Source: an uncultured Sulfitobacter sp. | GTDB taxonomy: Bacteria > Pseudomonadota > Alphaproteobacteria > Rhodobacterales > Rhodobacteraceae | Direction of reading: 5' to 3' | Length of the DNA: 64,000 nucleotides | Assembly (NCBI GenBank): GCA_937138475.1 | Contig: CAKZPD010000017.1 | Location: 1 to 64,000 of the forward strand | Shown here: piece by piece, positions 52,382 through 62,318 of the stretch | How positions within the stretch are numbered: position 1 is the stretch's first letter | Layout: the number at the start of each line of letters is the position of its first letter | Program-made: the position numbers and the translations under genes | Notes under the pieces: model-generated | What the model saw: only the letters and a program-made list of their open reading frames with translations | The model's database searches: none | Told to the model about the DNA's origin: nothing

Positions 52382-53316
52382 TGACCCTGGTTCCCGGCAT
52401 ACGCGGCAAGCTGACGCCAAACCGCCCGCTGTCCGATCTGACCTGGTTGCGGGTGGGTGGCGCGGCCGATTACCTGTTTCAGCCGGCTGATTTTGCCGAT
52501 TTGCGGTTGTTTCTGGCCGGGCTGGATCCGGCAATCCCGATCCTGCCGATGGGGGTTGGGTCAAACCTGATCGTGCGCGATGGCGGCGTGCGCGGGGTGG
52601 TGATCCGCCTTGGGCGCGGGTTCAACGATATCCAGATTGATGACACAACCGTGACGGTGGGGGCGGCGGCGCTTGATGCGCATGTGGCCCGCAAAGCGGC
52701 GGATGCCGGCCTTGACCTGTGTTTTCTGCGCACCATTCCCGGCAGCATCGGCGGGGCGGTGCGGATGAATGCCGGCTGCTATGGGCAGTATTTGGCGGAT
52801 GTCTTTGTGCAGGCCACCGCGGTGACGCGCAGCGGCCAGGAAATCACCCTGACCGGGGCAGACCTGAATTTTGCCTATCGGTCCAGCACCTTGGCGCCCG
52901 ATACGGTGATCACCCGCGTGGTTTTGCGCGCCGGCACCGGCGATCCGGCTGCTTTGCACGCGCGAATGGCCGATCAACTTGCCAAGCGGGATGAAAGCCA
53001 ACCCACCAAAGAGCTGACAGCCGGAAGCACCTTTCGCAACCCCTCGGGGTATTCCTCGACCGGGCGGGCCGATGATGTGCACGACCTCAAGGCGTGGCGG
53101 GTGATTGATCAGGCCGGGCTGCGCGGCGCCACACGCGGCGGCGCAAAGATGAGCGAAAAGCACCCGAATTTTCTGGTCAATACCGGCGGTGCAAGCGCGG
53201 CGGATTTGGAAGGGCTGGGGGAAGATGTGCGAAAAAAGGTTTACGATTCCAGTGGGATCACGCTAGAGTGGGAAATCATGCGGATCGGTGATCCGGCTCC
53301 GCAAACAGATCAATAA
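52381..53316 (+). CDS. murB: UDP-N-acetylenolpyruvoylglucosamine reductase MurB
   Basis: The ATG at 52381 overlaps the murC stop (TGATG) and gives 311 aa. FAD-binding features: [40 protein letters not shown], and [34 protein letters not shown] carries the catalytic Ser region and is followed by a C-terminal Glu in [14 protein letters not shown]. It reduces UDP-GlcNAc-enolpyruvate to UDP-MurNAc. 87 bp follow before ddl. Confidence 0.96.
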   Translation: MTLVPGIRGKLTPNRPLSDLTWLRVGGAADYLFQPADFADLRLFLAGLDPAIPILPMGVGSNLIVRDGGVRGVVIRLGRGFNDIQIDDTTVTVGAAALDAHVARKAADAGLDLCFLRTIPGSIGGAVRMNAGCYGQYLADVFVQATAVTRSGQEITLTGADLNFAYRSSTLAPDTVITRVVLRAGTGDPAALHARMADQLAKRDESQPTKELTAGSTFRNPSGYSSTGRADDVHDLKAWRVIDQAGLRGATRGGAKMSEKHPNFLVNTGGASAADLEGLGEDVRKKVYDSSGITLEWEIMRIGDPAPQTDQ

Positions 53317-53403
53317 ATCCGACCAAAAACCGGCGGAAACGGGCAAAAGACCCGCAAAACCAACGGCCTGAATTCAACGGGCCATGAATTTGAAGGCACC
53401 AAG

Positions 53404-54324
53404 GTGGGTCAGTCGAGCAGGACACCCCCGACAGTGGCAGTGTTAATGGGCGGCCCCTCGGCTGAACGCGAGGTGTCGCTAAGCACAGGACGTGCTTGCG
53501 TTGCCGCTTTGCGGGAAAAACAGTTTACCGTGGTCGAGATCGACGCGGGCCGCGATCTTGCGGCGGTTTTGGCGCGGGTGCAGCCGGACGTGGTGTTGAA
53601 CTGCCTGCATGGCCGCTGGGGCGAGGACGGCTGCGTTCAGGGCCTGCTTGAGTGGCTGAACATTCCCTATACCCATTCCGGGGTGCTGGCCTCGGCGTTG
53701 GCGATGGACAAACAGCGCAGCAAAGAGGTCTTTGCCGCCGCCGGCCTGCCCGTGGTGGCCAGCATCTTGGCCGGGCGCGCCGAGGTGCAGGCCCGTCATG
53801 TGATGGCGCCGCCCTATGTGGTCAAGCCGAACAACGAGGGGTCCTCGGTTGGGGTCTATCTGGTGACGGACGGTGCCAATGGCCCCCCACAGCTGTCGGA
53901 TGAGATGCCCGACACCGTCATGGTCGAAACCTTTGCGCCGGGCCGCGAGCTGACGGTGACGGTGATGGGGGATCGGGCGCTGACGGTGACCGATATCCTG
54001 ACCACCGGGTGGTATGATTATGACGCCAAATACAAACCCGGCGGATCGACCCATGTGCTGCCTGCGGATATCCCGGCTGATATCTTCGATTTGTGCCAGG
54101 AATACGCCCTGCGGGCACATCGGGCGCTGGGGTGCCGGGGCATAAGTCGGACCGATTTCCGCTGGGACGAGGGCCGCGGCGCGGCCGGGCTGATCTTGCT
54201 GGAAACCAACACGCAACCGGGCATGACGGCGACCTCGCTCAGCCCGGAACAGGCGGCGCATTGCGGAATTTCTTTCCCGGATCTGTGTGCGTGGATGATC
54301 GAGGATGCCTCATGCGGGCGATAA
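53404..54324 (+). CDS. ddl: D-alanine:D-alanine ligase
   Basis: A 306-aa ATP-grasp enzyme (DdlB type). The start is GTG at 53404. Motifs: [56 protein letters not shown], and [20 protein letters not shown]. It makes D-Ala-D-Ala for MurF. Overlaps ftsQ by 13 bp. Confidence 0.96.
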   Translation: MGQSSRTPPTVAVLMGGPSAEREVSLSTGRACVAALREKQFTVVEIDAGRDLAAVLARVQPDVVLNCLHGRWGEDGCVQGLLEWLNIPYTHSGVLASALAMDKQRSKEVFAAAGLPVVASILAGRAEVQARHVMAPPYVVKPNNEGSSVGVYLVTDGANGPPQLSDEMPDTVMVETFAPGRELTVTVMGDRALTVTDILTTGWYDYDAKYKPGGSTHVLPADIPADIFDLCQEYALRAHRALGCRGISRTDFRWDEGRGAAGLILLETNTQPGMTATSLSPEQAAHCGISFPDLCAWMIEDASCGR

Positions 54325-55187
54325 GACCTCAAAGCCGGCTTCGGCTGGATCCGGCCCCGTCGCGCTTGGCTTGGCGCTTGCAGCGGTTGATGCTGACCCC
54401 TGCGGTGCGGGTTGGTCTGCGCATTGGATTGCCTGTCGCTTTGGTTGCGGCCATCGGCCTGGTTTGGCTGGGCAGTGCCGATCGCCGTGCCGCCCTGCGC
54501 GATACCGTTCTGGAGATGCGCCGCGCGGTCGAGAACCGGCCGGTCTTCATGGTGCATATGATGCAGATCGACGGCGCCTCGGCCGAAGTGGCCGAAGACA
54601 TCCGCGAGGCGGTGTCGATTGATTTTCCGCTCAGCTCGTTCGATCTGGACCTGGCCGAGCTGCGATCGCTGATCAAGGCGCTTGATCCGGTCAAGGCTGT
54701 GGCCGTGCGGGTGCGGCCGGGCGGCGTTTTGCAGGTGGATATCGACCCGCGCACGCCGGCAGCCGTCTGGCGCAGCCGCGAAGGGTTAAGCACGGTTGAC
54801 GCCAACGGGGCGCATGTCGCGGTTCTGGCCGGGCGCAGCCTGCGGGCGGATTTGCCATTGTTCGCAGGCGATGGCGCGGACCGGGCCATTCCCGAAGGTC
54901 TGGCGCTTTATCAGGCCGCCGCGCCGCTGCATTTGCGCCTGCGCGGTATTGTGCGGATCGCCGAGCGGCGCTGGGATGTCGTTCTGGACAAGGGTCAGCG
55001 CATCATGCTGCCCGAAACCGGCGCGATCGAAGCGTTGGAACGGGTAATCGCCCTTGATGGCGCCCAAGATATTTTGGGCCGGGATGTTGCGCGCGTTGAT
55101 ATGCGCCTTGCGGCCCGCCCCACCGTGCAGATGAACCAAGATGCCACCCGCGAATGGTGGTCCATTAGACAGCTTTCAGGGCAATGA
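54312..55187 (+). CDS. ftsQ: cell division protein FtsQ
   Basis: The ATG at 54312 gives 291 aa. A cytoplasmic N-terminal tail of about 35 residues precedes one transmembrane helix (about 37-56, [20 protein letters not shown]). A POTRA domain follows ([20 protein letters not shown]), then the beta domain with [18 protein letters not shown]. FtsQ recruits FtsL and FtsB-type partners. Conservation is moderate; position between ddl and ftsA is decisive. 4 bp before ftsA. Confidence 0.92.
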   Translation: MRAIRPQSRLRLDPAPSRLAWRLQRLMLTPAVRVGLRIGLPVALVAAIGLVWLGSADRRAALRDTVLEMRRAVENRPVFMVHMMQIDGASAEVAEDIREAVSIDFPLSSFDLDLAELRSLIKALDPVKAVAVRVRPGGVLQVDIDPRTPAAVWRSREGLSTVDANGAHVAVLAGRSLRADLPLFAGDGADRAIPEGLALYQAAAPLHLRLRGIVRIAERRWDVVLDKGQRIMLPETGAIEALERVIALDGAQDILGRDVARVDMRLAARPTVQMNQDATREWWSIRQLSGQ

Positions 55188-55191
55188 CGTG

Positions 55192-56526
55192 ATGATGAAC
55201 CTTTACCAGACCCAACGATCCATGCGGAATATGCGCCGGGCTGCGATGCAGCGTGGGGTGGTGGCGATCCTGGATGTCGGCAGCTCAAAGATCGCCTGTC
55301 TGGTGCTGCGCTTTGACGGTTCGACCTTGGGTCGCGACGAAGGGGAAATCGGATCGCTGGCCGGGCAATCGGGCTTTCGGGTGATTGGCGCCGCGACAAC
55401 CCGGTCGCGCGGCGTGCGGTTTGGCGAAATCACCGCGATGCAAGAAACCGAAAGCGCCATCCGCACCGCGCTTCAGTCGGCACAAAGAATGGCCAACATG
55501 CGTGTCGATCATGTGATCGCCTGCTTTTCCGGGGGGGCGCCGCGCTCTTACGGGTTGGATGCGCGCATCGACATGAACGGGGAAATGGTGTCCGAACAGG
55601 ATGTCGCGCGCGTCATGGCCAGCTGCGATGTGCCTGATTACGGCGACACGCGCGAGGTGCTGCACGCCCAGCCGGTGAACTTTGCGTTGGACCATCGGTC
55701 GGGCCTGTCCGATCCACGGGGCCAGCTGGGGCACACCCTGTCGGTGGATATGCATATGCTGACCGCCGATGCCCTGGTCATTCAGCATCTGGCCCATTGC
55801 ATCAAGCGCTGCGACCTAGAGCTGGCAGGCGTGGCGTCATCGGCCTATGTCAGCGGTATTTCGACCCTGGTCGAAGATGAACAGGAACTGGGATCGGCCT
55901 GCATTGATCTGGGGGGCGGCACCACCAGCCTGTCGATTTTTATCAAGAAACACATGATTTATGCCGATACCGTGCGCATGGGCGGCGATCATGTGACGTC
56001 AGATATTTCCATGGGGCTGCAAATTCCCACCGCCAACGCAGAGCGGATCAAGACGCTTTATGGCGGGGTGAAGGCGACCGGTATGGACGACCGCGAAATG
56101 ATCGAGATCGGCGGAGATACCGGCGATTTTGAGCACGACAGACGCACCGCCAGCCGCGCCGAGCTGATTGGCATCATGCGCCCCCGCGTCGAGGAAATAC
56201 TTGAAGAAGTTCGCGCCCGGTTGGACGCCGCTGGTTTCGAACATTTGCCCAGTCAACAGATTGTCCTGACCGGTGGCGGCAGCCAGATCCCCGGACTTGA
56301 CGGGTTGGCCAGCAAGATCTTGGGCCAGCAGGTGCGCCTTGGGCGGCCGTTGCGGGTGCATGGATTGCCGCAGGCGGCGACAGGGCCGGGCTTTGCCTCG
56401 GCGGTGGGGCTGTCGCTTTTTGCGGCGCACCCCCAGGACGAATGGTGGGATTTTGACATGCCCAGCGATCGCTATCCGCACCGGTCGCTCAAGCGTGCGG
56501 TGCGCTGGTTCCGCGATAATTGGTGA
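55192..56526 (+). CDS. ftsA: cell division protein FtsA
   Basis: Start ATG at 55192, giving MMNLYQTQRSMRNMRRAAMQ and 444 aa; ATG 55195 and GTG 55189 are also possible. The actin-like nucleotide-binding motifs are VVAILDVGSSKIACLVLRF and SACIDLGGGTTSLSIF, with VLTGGGSQIPGLDGLASKI near the end. The C-terminal amphipathic helix (SLKRAVRWFRDNW) is the membrane anchor. It tethers FtsZ to the membrane. The N-terminal extension before the first strand is typical of Rhodobacterales FtsA. Confidence 0.95.
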   Translation: MMNLYQTQRSMRNMRRAAMQRGVVAILDVGSSKIACLVLRFDGSTLGRDEGEIGSLAGQSGFRVIGAATTRSRGVRFGEITAMQETESAIRTALQSAQRMANMRVDHVIACFSGGAPRSYGLDARIDMNGEMVSEQDVARVMASCDVPDYGDTREVLHAQPVNFALDHRSGLSDPRGQLGHTLSVDMHMLTADALVIQHLAHCIKRCDLELAGVASSAYVSGISTLVEDEQELGSACIDLGGGTTSLSIFIKKHMIYADTVRMGGDHVTSDISMGLQIPTANAERIKTLYGGVKATGMDDREMIEIGGDTGDFEHDRRTASRAELIGIMRPRVEEILEEVRARLDAAGFEHLPSQQIVLTGGGSQIPGLDGLASKILGQQVRLGRPLRVHGLPQAATGPGFASAVGLSLFAAHPQDEWWDFDMPSDRYPHRSLKRAVRWFRDNW

Positions 56527-56874
56527 AATTGCCGGATGACGGCGGCGCGCGGATATGCTAGTCAGGCGCCAAGGTCCGTCAGAGACCCCCATGGCCGGCT
56601 GAGCAGTCGCCCGAAATTCAACCGATGCCCCGCGCGCGCGATCACTTCGCCCGCGCCAATAGGCCTGTGCGTGCTGTTCCCCACAACCCCTAGTGAACTT
56701 GGCAGGATATCGCTGATTTCGGCCCCAAATACGCTATATTTCGTGGGTTTGGCGTGTTTTTTGGATGACGGGCCGGGTGAAAACCGCTAGATTTGGTGGA
56801 TATTGACCCTGCGTATGGCAGGCAGGCGCCACTCTCGCAGCAACAGACACTTAGAACACAGGCGGATCGCAGCA
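56527..56874. other. 348-bp ftsA-ftsZ intergenic region without a gene
   Basis: No conserved frame. An AT-richer segment at about 56725-56765 (AAATACGCTATATTTCGTGG) may be part of an ftsZ promoter, but I cannot pick a confident -35/-10. A separate promoter here would let ftsZ be expressed independently of the upstream dcw genes. Confidence 0.45.
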
Positions 56875-58431
56875 ATGACCCTTAACCTTACCATGCCCGA
56901 ACAGGTTGATTTGAAACCACGCATCACGGTTTTCGGTGTCGGTGGCGCTGGTGGGAATGCGGTCAATAACATGATCGAAAAAGAGCTGAACGGCGTTGAT
57001 TTCGTTGTGGCCAATACTGATGCTCAGGCGTTGCAACACGCCAAGGCGACTGCGCGTATTCAGTTGGGTGTCAAAGTGACCGAAGGACTGGGCGCGGGGG
57101 CACGGCCTGCGGTCGGATCGGCGGCTGCCGAAGAAAGCATCGAACAAATCGTCGATCATCTGGCGGGCGCGCATATGTGTTTTATCACCGCGGGTATGGG
57201 CGGGGGCACCGGAACGGGCGCAGCGCCGATTATCGCGCAAGCCGCGCGCGAGCTGGGCGTGCTGACGGTTGGCGTTGTGACCAAACCGTTCCAGTTCGAA
57301 GGCTCTAAGCGGATGCGCCAGGCCGAAGAGGGCGTGGCCGCGCTGCAAAAAGTCGTTGATACGCTGATCATCATTCCGAACCAGAACCTGTTCCGTCTGG
57401 CCAATGAGAAAACCACCTTTACCGAAGCGTTCAGCATGGCCGATGATGTGCTGTATCAAGGCGTGCAGGGCGTTACCGATCTGATGGTGCGTCCGGGTCT
57501 GATCAACCTTGATTTCGCCGATGTGCGGGCGGTGATGGACGAAATGGGCAAGGCCATGATGGGCACCGGCGAGGCAGACGGAGAAGACCGCGCCGTTAAG
57601 GCCGCCGAAAAGGCCATCGCCAACCCGCTGCTGGATGAGATCAGCCTGCGCGGCGCCAAGGGCGTGTTGATCAATATCACCGGCGGCCATGATCTGACCC
57701 TGTTCGAACTGGACGAAGCCGCCAACCGCATCCGCGAAGAGGTGGACCCAGACGCCAATATCATCGTCGGCTCGACGTTGGACACCGACATGGGCGGCCT
57801 GATGCGCGTCAGCGTTGTCGCCACCGGCATTGATGTTGGTGAACAATCGTCTGAACCGCCGGCCCCGCGCCGGTCAATTGCGCAGCCGCTTCAGCCGGTG
57901 CCGGCCGCCACCGAAGAAACCCCCACGCCAGCCCCGGTTGAATTCACAGCCCCCGCGGCCGTGGAATTTACCGCGCCGGCCCCAACACCCGTTGCCGAAG
58001 CCGCCGAAGAACCATCGTTGTTTGAGGGCCTTGATGCGCCTGAACATGATCTGCCGCCCCCGGCCTATCAGCCGGAACTGGTTGCGCTGGATGACACCCC
58101 GCATATCGAGGCAACTCATGATCTGCCGCCAGCGCAGATCACCACCATCGCCGAACCTCAGCCGATGGCCGATGCAGAGCCACTGACCCAGTTGCGCAAT
58201 GCCGCGCATCAATCGCTTGAACCAACGCCGCAGCAGGCCGAGCGTCCGCGTTTTGGGATCAATTCCTTGATTAACCGGATGACAGGTCATGGCGAACAGC
58301 CGGCGGCGCCGCGCCAACAGCCCACCATGCATCAGCGCGCTGCTGCACCGGCCCCCGCCACCTATGATCAGATCGACCCAGAGCAAGAGCGGATCGAAAT
58401 TCCGGCATTTTTGCGCCGTCAGGCAAATTAA
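56875..58431 (+). CDS. ftsZ: cell division GTPase FtsZ
   Basis: The ATG at 56875 gives 518 aa (an upstream in-frame ATG is not conserved). Tubulin signature GGGTGTG at residues 109-115; [20 protein letters not shown] near the N terminus; the T7 synergy loop is [16 protein letters not shown]. After about residue 320 an unusually long, Pro/Ala/Glu-rich linker runs about 170 residues with internal repeats (EFTAPA twice, HDLPP twice). The conserved C-terminal peptide is [14 protein letters not shown]. Followed by an intrinsic terminator. Confidence 0.97.
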   Translation: MTLNLTMPEQVDLKPRITVFGVGGAGGNAVNNMIEKELNGVDFVVANTDAQALQHAKATARIQLGVKVTEGLGAGARPAVGSAAAEESIEQIVDHLAGAHMCFITAGMGGGTGTGAAPIIAQAARELGVLTVGVVTKPFQFEGSKRMRQAEEGVAALQKVVDTLIIIPNQNLFRLANEKTTFTEAFSMADDVLYQGVQGVTDLMVRPGLINLDFADVRAVMDEMGKAMMGTGEADGEDRAVKAAEKAIANPLLDEISLRGAKGVLINITGGHDLTLFELDEAANRIREEVDPDANIIVGSTLDTDMGGLMRVSVVATGIDVGEQSSEPPAPRRSIAQPLQPVPAATEETPTPAPVEFTAPAAVEFTAPAPTPVAEAAEEPSLFEGLDAPEHDLPPPAYQPELVALDDTPHIEATHDLPPAQITTIAEPQPMADAEPLTQLRNAAHQSLEPTPQQAERPRFGINSLINRMTGHGEQPAAPRQQPTMHQRAAAPAPATYDQIDPEQERIEIPAFLRRQAN

Positions 58432-58455
58432 TCCGTTCACATTGTGATCCACAAG

Positions 58456-58479
58456 GGCCGCCTTTTGGCGGCCTTTTTT
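58456..58479 (+). terminator. intrinsic terminator after ftsZ
   Basis: Perfect 7-bp stem GGCCGCC/GGCGGCC with a TTTT loop, followed by TTTTTT. It ends the ftsZ transcript 24 bases after the stop and separates ftsZ from lpxC. Confidence 0.92.
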
Positions 58480-58611
58480 GGTGTTTGATCAATACTTTGG
58501 GGTGGGGTGCGCGTAATTGTGCCGCCCTGTTACAAAAGTATTTCAGTTCGTTGCAAAGATTGAGTTGAGCCCAGCGCAGCACCGGCATAGGCCAGTGGCA
58601 TCCGGGGGCCT

Positions 58612-59562
58612 ATGTGCCCCGCCATCCCCGAGGCCGCATTGCAAACCACTGTAAAATCACCTGTCATCTTTACCGGCACCGGATTGCATTCCGGTAAACC
58701 GGCACGGATGACCATTCGCCCTGCGGCGGCCGAACACGGGATTTGGTTCTTGCGCACCGATGTCTTGGACAGCGATCCGCTGGTTCCGGCCCGCTGGGAT
58801 GCAGTGCACCGTTCGCCGCTGTGCACGACGTTGGTCAACGGGTCCGGCACGCGTGTGGCGACGGTTGAACATGTCATGGCGGCGTTGGCGGGCTGCGGTA
58901 TCCACAATGCCTTGATTGAAATTGACGGCCCCGAGGTTCCGATCGTCGATGGGTCGGCCGCGCCGTTTGTGCGTGCCATCATGCAGCGCGGTTTGATCCA
59001 GCAGAACGCGCCGGTGCGGGCGTTGCGCGTGCTCAAGACCGTCAGCGTTTCTGACGGTCAGGCCAGCGCCACCCTTTCCCCCGCCGATACGCTGTGCATT
59101 GATTTTGAGATCGACTTTGACGATGCGGCCATCGGGCATCAGCACAAAACCCTGGTGATGAACAACGGAAGCTTTGCCCGCGAACTGTGCGACAGCCGCA
59201 CCTTCTGCCGTCAGGCCGATGTGGATGCGATGCAGGCAAACGGTTTGGCGCTGGGCGGCAGCGCCGGTGAAAATGCCGTGGTTTTTGATGGTGACAAAGT
59301 GCTCAGCCCCGGCGGGCTGCGGCATGTGGATGAACCCGTGCGTCACAAGATGCTGGACGCTTTGGGGGATCTGGCGTTGGCCGGTGCGCCGCTGATCGGC
59401 CATTATCGCGGGGTGCGGGCGGGTCATTCCCTGACCAACACCTTGCTGCGCAAGCTGTTCGCCACGCCCGATGCGGTGCAGATGATCACCTGCGATGATC
59501 AGACCCGCGTCAAACTGCCCGGATATGGGCTGTTGTGGGATGAAATTCCCGCTGTGGCCTGA
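58612..59562 (+). CDS. lpxC: UDP-3-O-acyl-N-acetylglucosamine deacetylase LpxC
   Basis: A 316-aa zinc amidase. N-terminal half: SPVIFTGTGLHSGKPARMTI, then the zinc His in VEHVMAALAGCGIHNALIEI and DGPEVPIVDGSAAPFV. C-terminal half: DSRTFC, and the zinc motif VRHKMLDALGDLALAGAPLI (H-x3-D). The catalytic His region is HYRGVRAGHSLTN. It commits UDP-acyl-GlcNAc to lipid A. The ATG at 58612 follows GGGGGCC. Own promoter expected in the 132 bp after the ftsZ terminator. Confidence 0.96.
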   Translation: MCPAIPEAALQTTVKSPVIFTGTGLHSGKPARMTIRPAAAEHGIWFLRTDVLDSDPLVPARWDAVHRSPLCTTLVNGSGTRVATVEHVMAALAGCGIHNALIEIDGPEVPIVDGSAAPFVRAIMQRGLIQQNAPVRALRVLKTVSVSDGQASATLSPADTLCIDFEIDFDDAAIGHQHKTLVMNNGSFARELCDSRTFCRQADVDAMQANGLALGGSAGENAVVFDGDKVLSPGGLRHVDEPVRHKMLDALGDLALAGAPLIGHYRGVRAGHSLTNTLLRKLFATPDAVQMITCDDQTRVKLPGYGLLWDEIPAVA

Positions 59563-59713
59563 TCCTTTTCCCGGTACGGATTTTCGGTTTGCCAAACAAA
59601 CTTGCATGGGGTTTGATATTCCGCGCAATCTGCGTTTTGCATGGCAAATTATTGTGTTACTCAAAGCTCAGAATTTGCGAAGGGTGGCAAGCAATGGATC
59701 GAGGGGATCTGAC

Positions 59714-60583
59714 ATGAGTGGCGGCACGTTGCCAAAACGCACAGTCGCAGCGGCGCTGCTGTTGGCTTTGGTCGCCGGTTGCGGCAGCCGCGATGCCGGG
59801 CGCATGACGAACAGTCTGTTCAACCCGCAGGAAATCCCGCTTGAGACCTATAGCGCCGAACAGATCTTTGAGCGCGGCGAATTTGAAATCAGCCGCAACG
59901 ACATGGCCGAGGCCGCCACATACTTTGGCGAGATTGAGCGCCTGTACCCCTATTCCGATTGGGCGCGCCGGGCGTTGATCATGCAGGCCTATGCGTATCA
60001 TGAGGACAAGGATTACCCCAGCAGCCGCGCCGCCGCGCAACGGTTCATTGACTTTTATCCCGACGATCAGGATGCCGCTTATGCGCAATATCTCTTGGCG
60101 CTCAGCTATTATGATCAGATTGACGAGGTCGGGCGGGACCAGGGGCTGACCTTTGAGGCATTGCAAGCCCTGCGCGACGTGATCGAGCGCTATCCTGACA
60201 GCGATTATGCCCGTTCGGCGACCCTCAAGTTCGATCTGGCCTTTGATCATTTGGCGGGCAAGGAAATGGAGGTCGGGCGGTATTACCTGCGCCGTGACCA
60301 TTTCGCCGCCTCGATCAACCGTTTCCGCACGGTCGTCGAAGATTTTCAGACCACATCCCATACGCCCGAGGCCCTGCATCGCCTGGTCGAGGCATATCTG
60401 TCCCTTGGCCTGACGGACGAGGCACAGACCGCCGGCGCGATCTTGGGGCATAACTATCGGTCAAGCGACTGGTATGAGGACAGCTATAAGATGCTGACCG
60501 GGCAGGGGCTGACGCTTGAGGCCGCAGGCGACAGCTGGTTGCGACAGGTATATCGGCAAACCCTAAAGGGGAGCTGGCTCTGA
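59714..60583 (+). CDS. bamD: outer-membrane protein assembly factor BamD
   Basis: The ATG at 59714 (GAGGGG upstream) gives 289 aa. The lipobox LVAGC puts the lipidated Cys at residue 23. Five TPR-like helical repeats follow, including YSAEQIFERGEFEISRNDMA, FYPDDQDAAYAQYLLALSYY and EVGRYYLRRDHFAASINRFR, the conserved BamD pattern. Essential partner of BamA in outer-membrane protein insertion. Located between lpxC and recN as in other alphaproteobacteria. Confidence 0.95.
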   Translation: MSGGTLPKRTVAAALLLALVAGCGSRDAGRMTNSLFNPQEIPLETYSAEQIFERGEFEISRNDMAEAATYFGEIERLYPYSDWARRALIMQAYAYHEDKDYPSSRAAAQRFIDFYPDDQDAAYAQYLLALSYYDQIDEVGRDQGLTFEALQALRDVIERYPDSDYARSATLKFDLAFDHLAGKEMEVGRYYLRRDHFAASINRFRTVVEDFQTTSHTPEALHRLVEAYLSLGLTDEAQTAGAILGHNYRSSDWYEDSYKMLTGQGLTLEAAGDSWLRQVYRQTLKGSWL

Positions 60584-60610
60584 GGTTCAGGGCGCTGAAA
60601 GGCTTGGGGC

Positions 60611-62260
60611 ATGCTGCGCAGTCTTGATATCTCGGATATGTTGATCATCGACCGGCTGGCGCTCGAGTTTCAGCCGGGGCTGAATGTGCTGACGGGTGAA
60701 ACCGGGGCTGGCAAATCAATCTTGCTGGATTCGCTTGGCTTTGTGCTGGGATGGCGCGGTCGGGCCGATCTGGTGCGCAGTGGTGCAGATCACGGCCAAG
60801 TCACGGCCTGTTTCGATCTGGCCCCCGATCACCCGGCGCGTGCCATCCTGACCGACGCGGGCCTGCCCCAAGCCGATGAACTGATTTTGCGCCGCGTGAA
60901 CATGGCCGATGGGCGCAAGACGGCTTGGGTCAACGACATGCGCTGCTCGGCCGAGGTGCTGCGGCGGTTGTCGGAAACCCTGCTTGAACTGCACGGCCAG
61001 CACGACGACCGCGGTTTGCTGGATCCGCGCGGCCACCGGATGATCTTGGATGAATTCGCCGGGCAGGCCCACCTGCTTGAGGCCACCCGCAGCGCCTGGA
61101 CACAGATGGGGCGCGCGCGCCGGGCCTTGCAAAGCGCCGAAGAAGACGCCCGAGCCATTCGCGACGAAGAAGAATATTTGCGCCATGCCGTGCAAGAGCT
61201 GGACGCGCTGAACCCCGCCCCCGGCGAAGAGGCCGAATTGGATACAGCCCGCCGCGCCATGCAAAACGCCGAGAAAATTCGCTCGGATGTGCATCGCGCC
61301 TTTCAGATGCTGGGGGATAATGGGGCGGAAACGGTCATCTCGGATGCGCTACGGTGGCTTGACGGGGCCGCCGCCCAGGCCGATGGCCTGCTCGAAGAGC
61401 CAATGGCCGCCCTGTCGCGCGCCATGGTCGAGCTGGGCGAAGCCGTGGATGGTATCGGCCGCGCCGTTGATGTGCTCAGCTTTGATCCGCTGACCCTGGA
61501 AACAACCGAAGAGCGGCTGTTTGCGTTGCGCGGTTTGGCCCGCAAGCATGACGTGGCGCCTGATGATCTGGCCGGTCTGGCCGAAGGGCTGCGCAGCAAG
61601 CTGGCACAGCTTGATGCCTCGGATGTTCAGCTGAAGGATTTGCGCCGGGCGCTGGCGGCTGCGACGGCGGCCTATGACACCGCTGCGCTGGAATTGTCCC
61701 AGTTGCGGCGCAAGGCCGGCGCCGACCTTGACCGCGCCGTCACCCAAGAGCTGGCGCCCCTCAAGATGGAAAGGGCGGTGTTTGAAACGGTGATCACCAC
61801 CGACAACGACGGCCCCGATGGCCGCGATGCGGTGGCCTTTCGCGTGGCCACCAACCCCGGCGCCCCCGCCGGCGCCCTGAACAAGATCGCCTCTGGGGGC
61901 GAGTTAAGCCGCTTTTTGCTGGCGCTCAAGGTCTGTCTGACGCGGGGTCAAAGCGGGCTGACGATGATTTTCGATGAAATCGACCGGGGCGTGGGCGGCG
62001 CAACGGCCGATGCGGTCGGGCGCCGGTTGGCGGAATTGGCGCAAGGCGGTCAGGTTCTTGTGGTCACCCATTCGCCGCAGGTCGCGGCCCTGGGTGCGCA
62101 TCACTGGCGGGTTGAAAAGACGGTGGTGCAGAATGTGACCACATCACAGGTTGTGCCGCTAAGCGCCGCCCAGCGCGTCGATGAGATCGCCCGGATGTTG
62201 TCGGGCGATACCGTCACCCCGCAAGCCCGCGGCGCCGCCAAGGCGCTTCTGGCCGGTTAA
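60611..62260 (+). CDS. recN: DNA repair protein RecN
   Basis: A 549-aa SMC-like ATPase. Walker A TGETGAGKSILLDSLGFVLG near residue 32; LLELHGQHDDRGLLDPRGH; a shortened coiled coil (about 155-375); then signature IASGGELSRFLLALK, Walker B LTMIFDEIDRGVGG and the His switch VLVVTHSPQVAA. It aids double-strand break repair. No LexA box was found in the 27 bp before it. Confidence 0.96.
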   Translation: MLRSLDISDMLIIDRLALEFQPGLNVLTGETGAGKSILLDSLGFVLGWRGRADLVRSGADHGQVTACFDLAPDHPARAILTDAGLPQADELILRRVNMADGRKTAWVNDMRCSAEVLRRLSETLLELHGQHDDRGLLDPRGHRMILDEFAGQAHLLEATRSAWTQMGRARRALQSAEEDARAIRDEEEYLRHAVQELDALNPAPGEEAELDTARRAMQNAEKIRSDVHRAFQMLGDNGAETVISDALRWLDGAAAQADGLLEEPMAALSRAMVELGEAVDGIGRAVDVLSFDPLTLETTEERLFALRGLARKHDVAPDDLAGLAEGLRSKLAQLDASDVQLKDLRRALAAATAAYDTAALELSQLRRKAGADLDRAVTQELAPLKMERAVFETVITTDNDGPDGRDAVAFRVATNPGAPAGALNKIASGGELSRFLLALKVCLTRGQSGLTMIFDEIDRGVGGATADAVGRRLAELAQGGQVLVVTHSPQVAALGAHHWRVEKTVVQNVTTSQVVPLSAAQRVDEIARMLSGDTVTPQARGAAKALLAG

Positions 62261-62318
62261 GCGGGCTTGATGGATTTGCAAAATCCCTTAGCCTAGGGTC
62301 AGCATCAAGGGCTTTTTC

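Noticed and set aside
60584..60610. LexA box in front of recN
   Set aside because: The gap is 27 bp and GTTC-N7-GTTC is not present.
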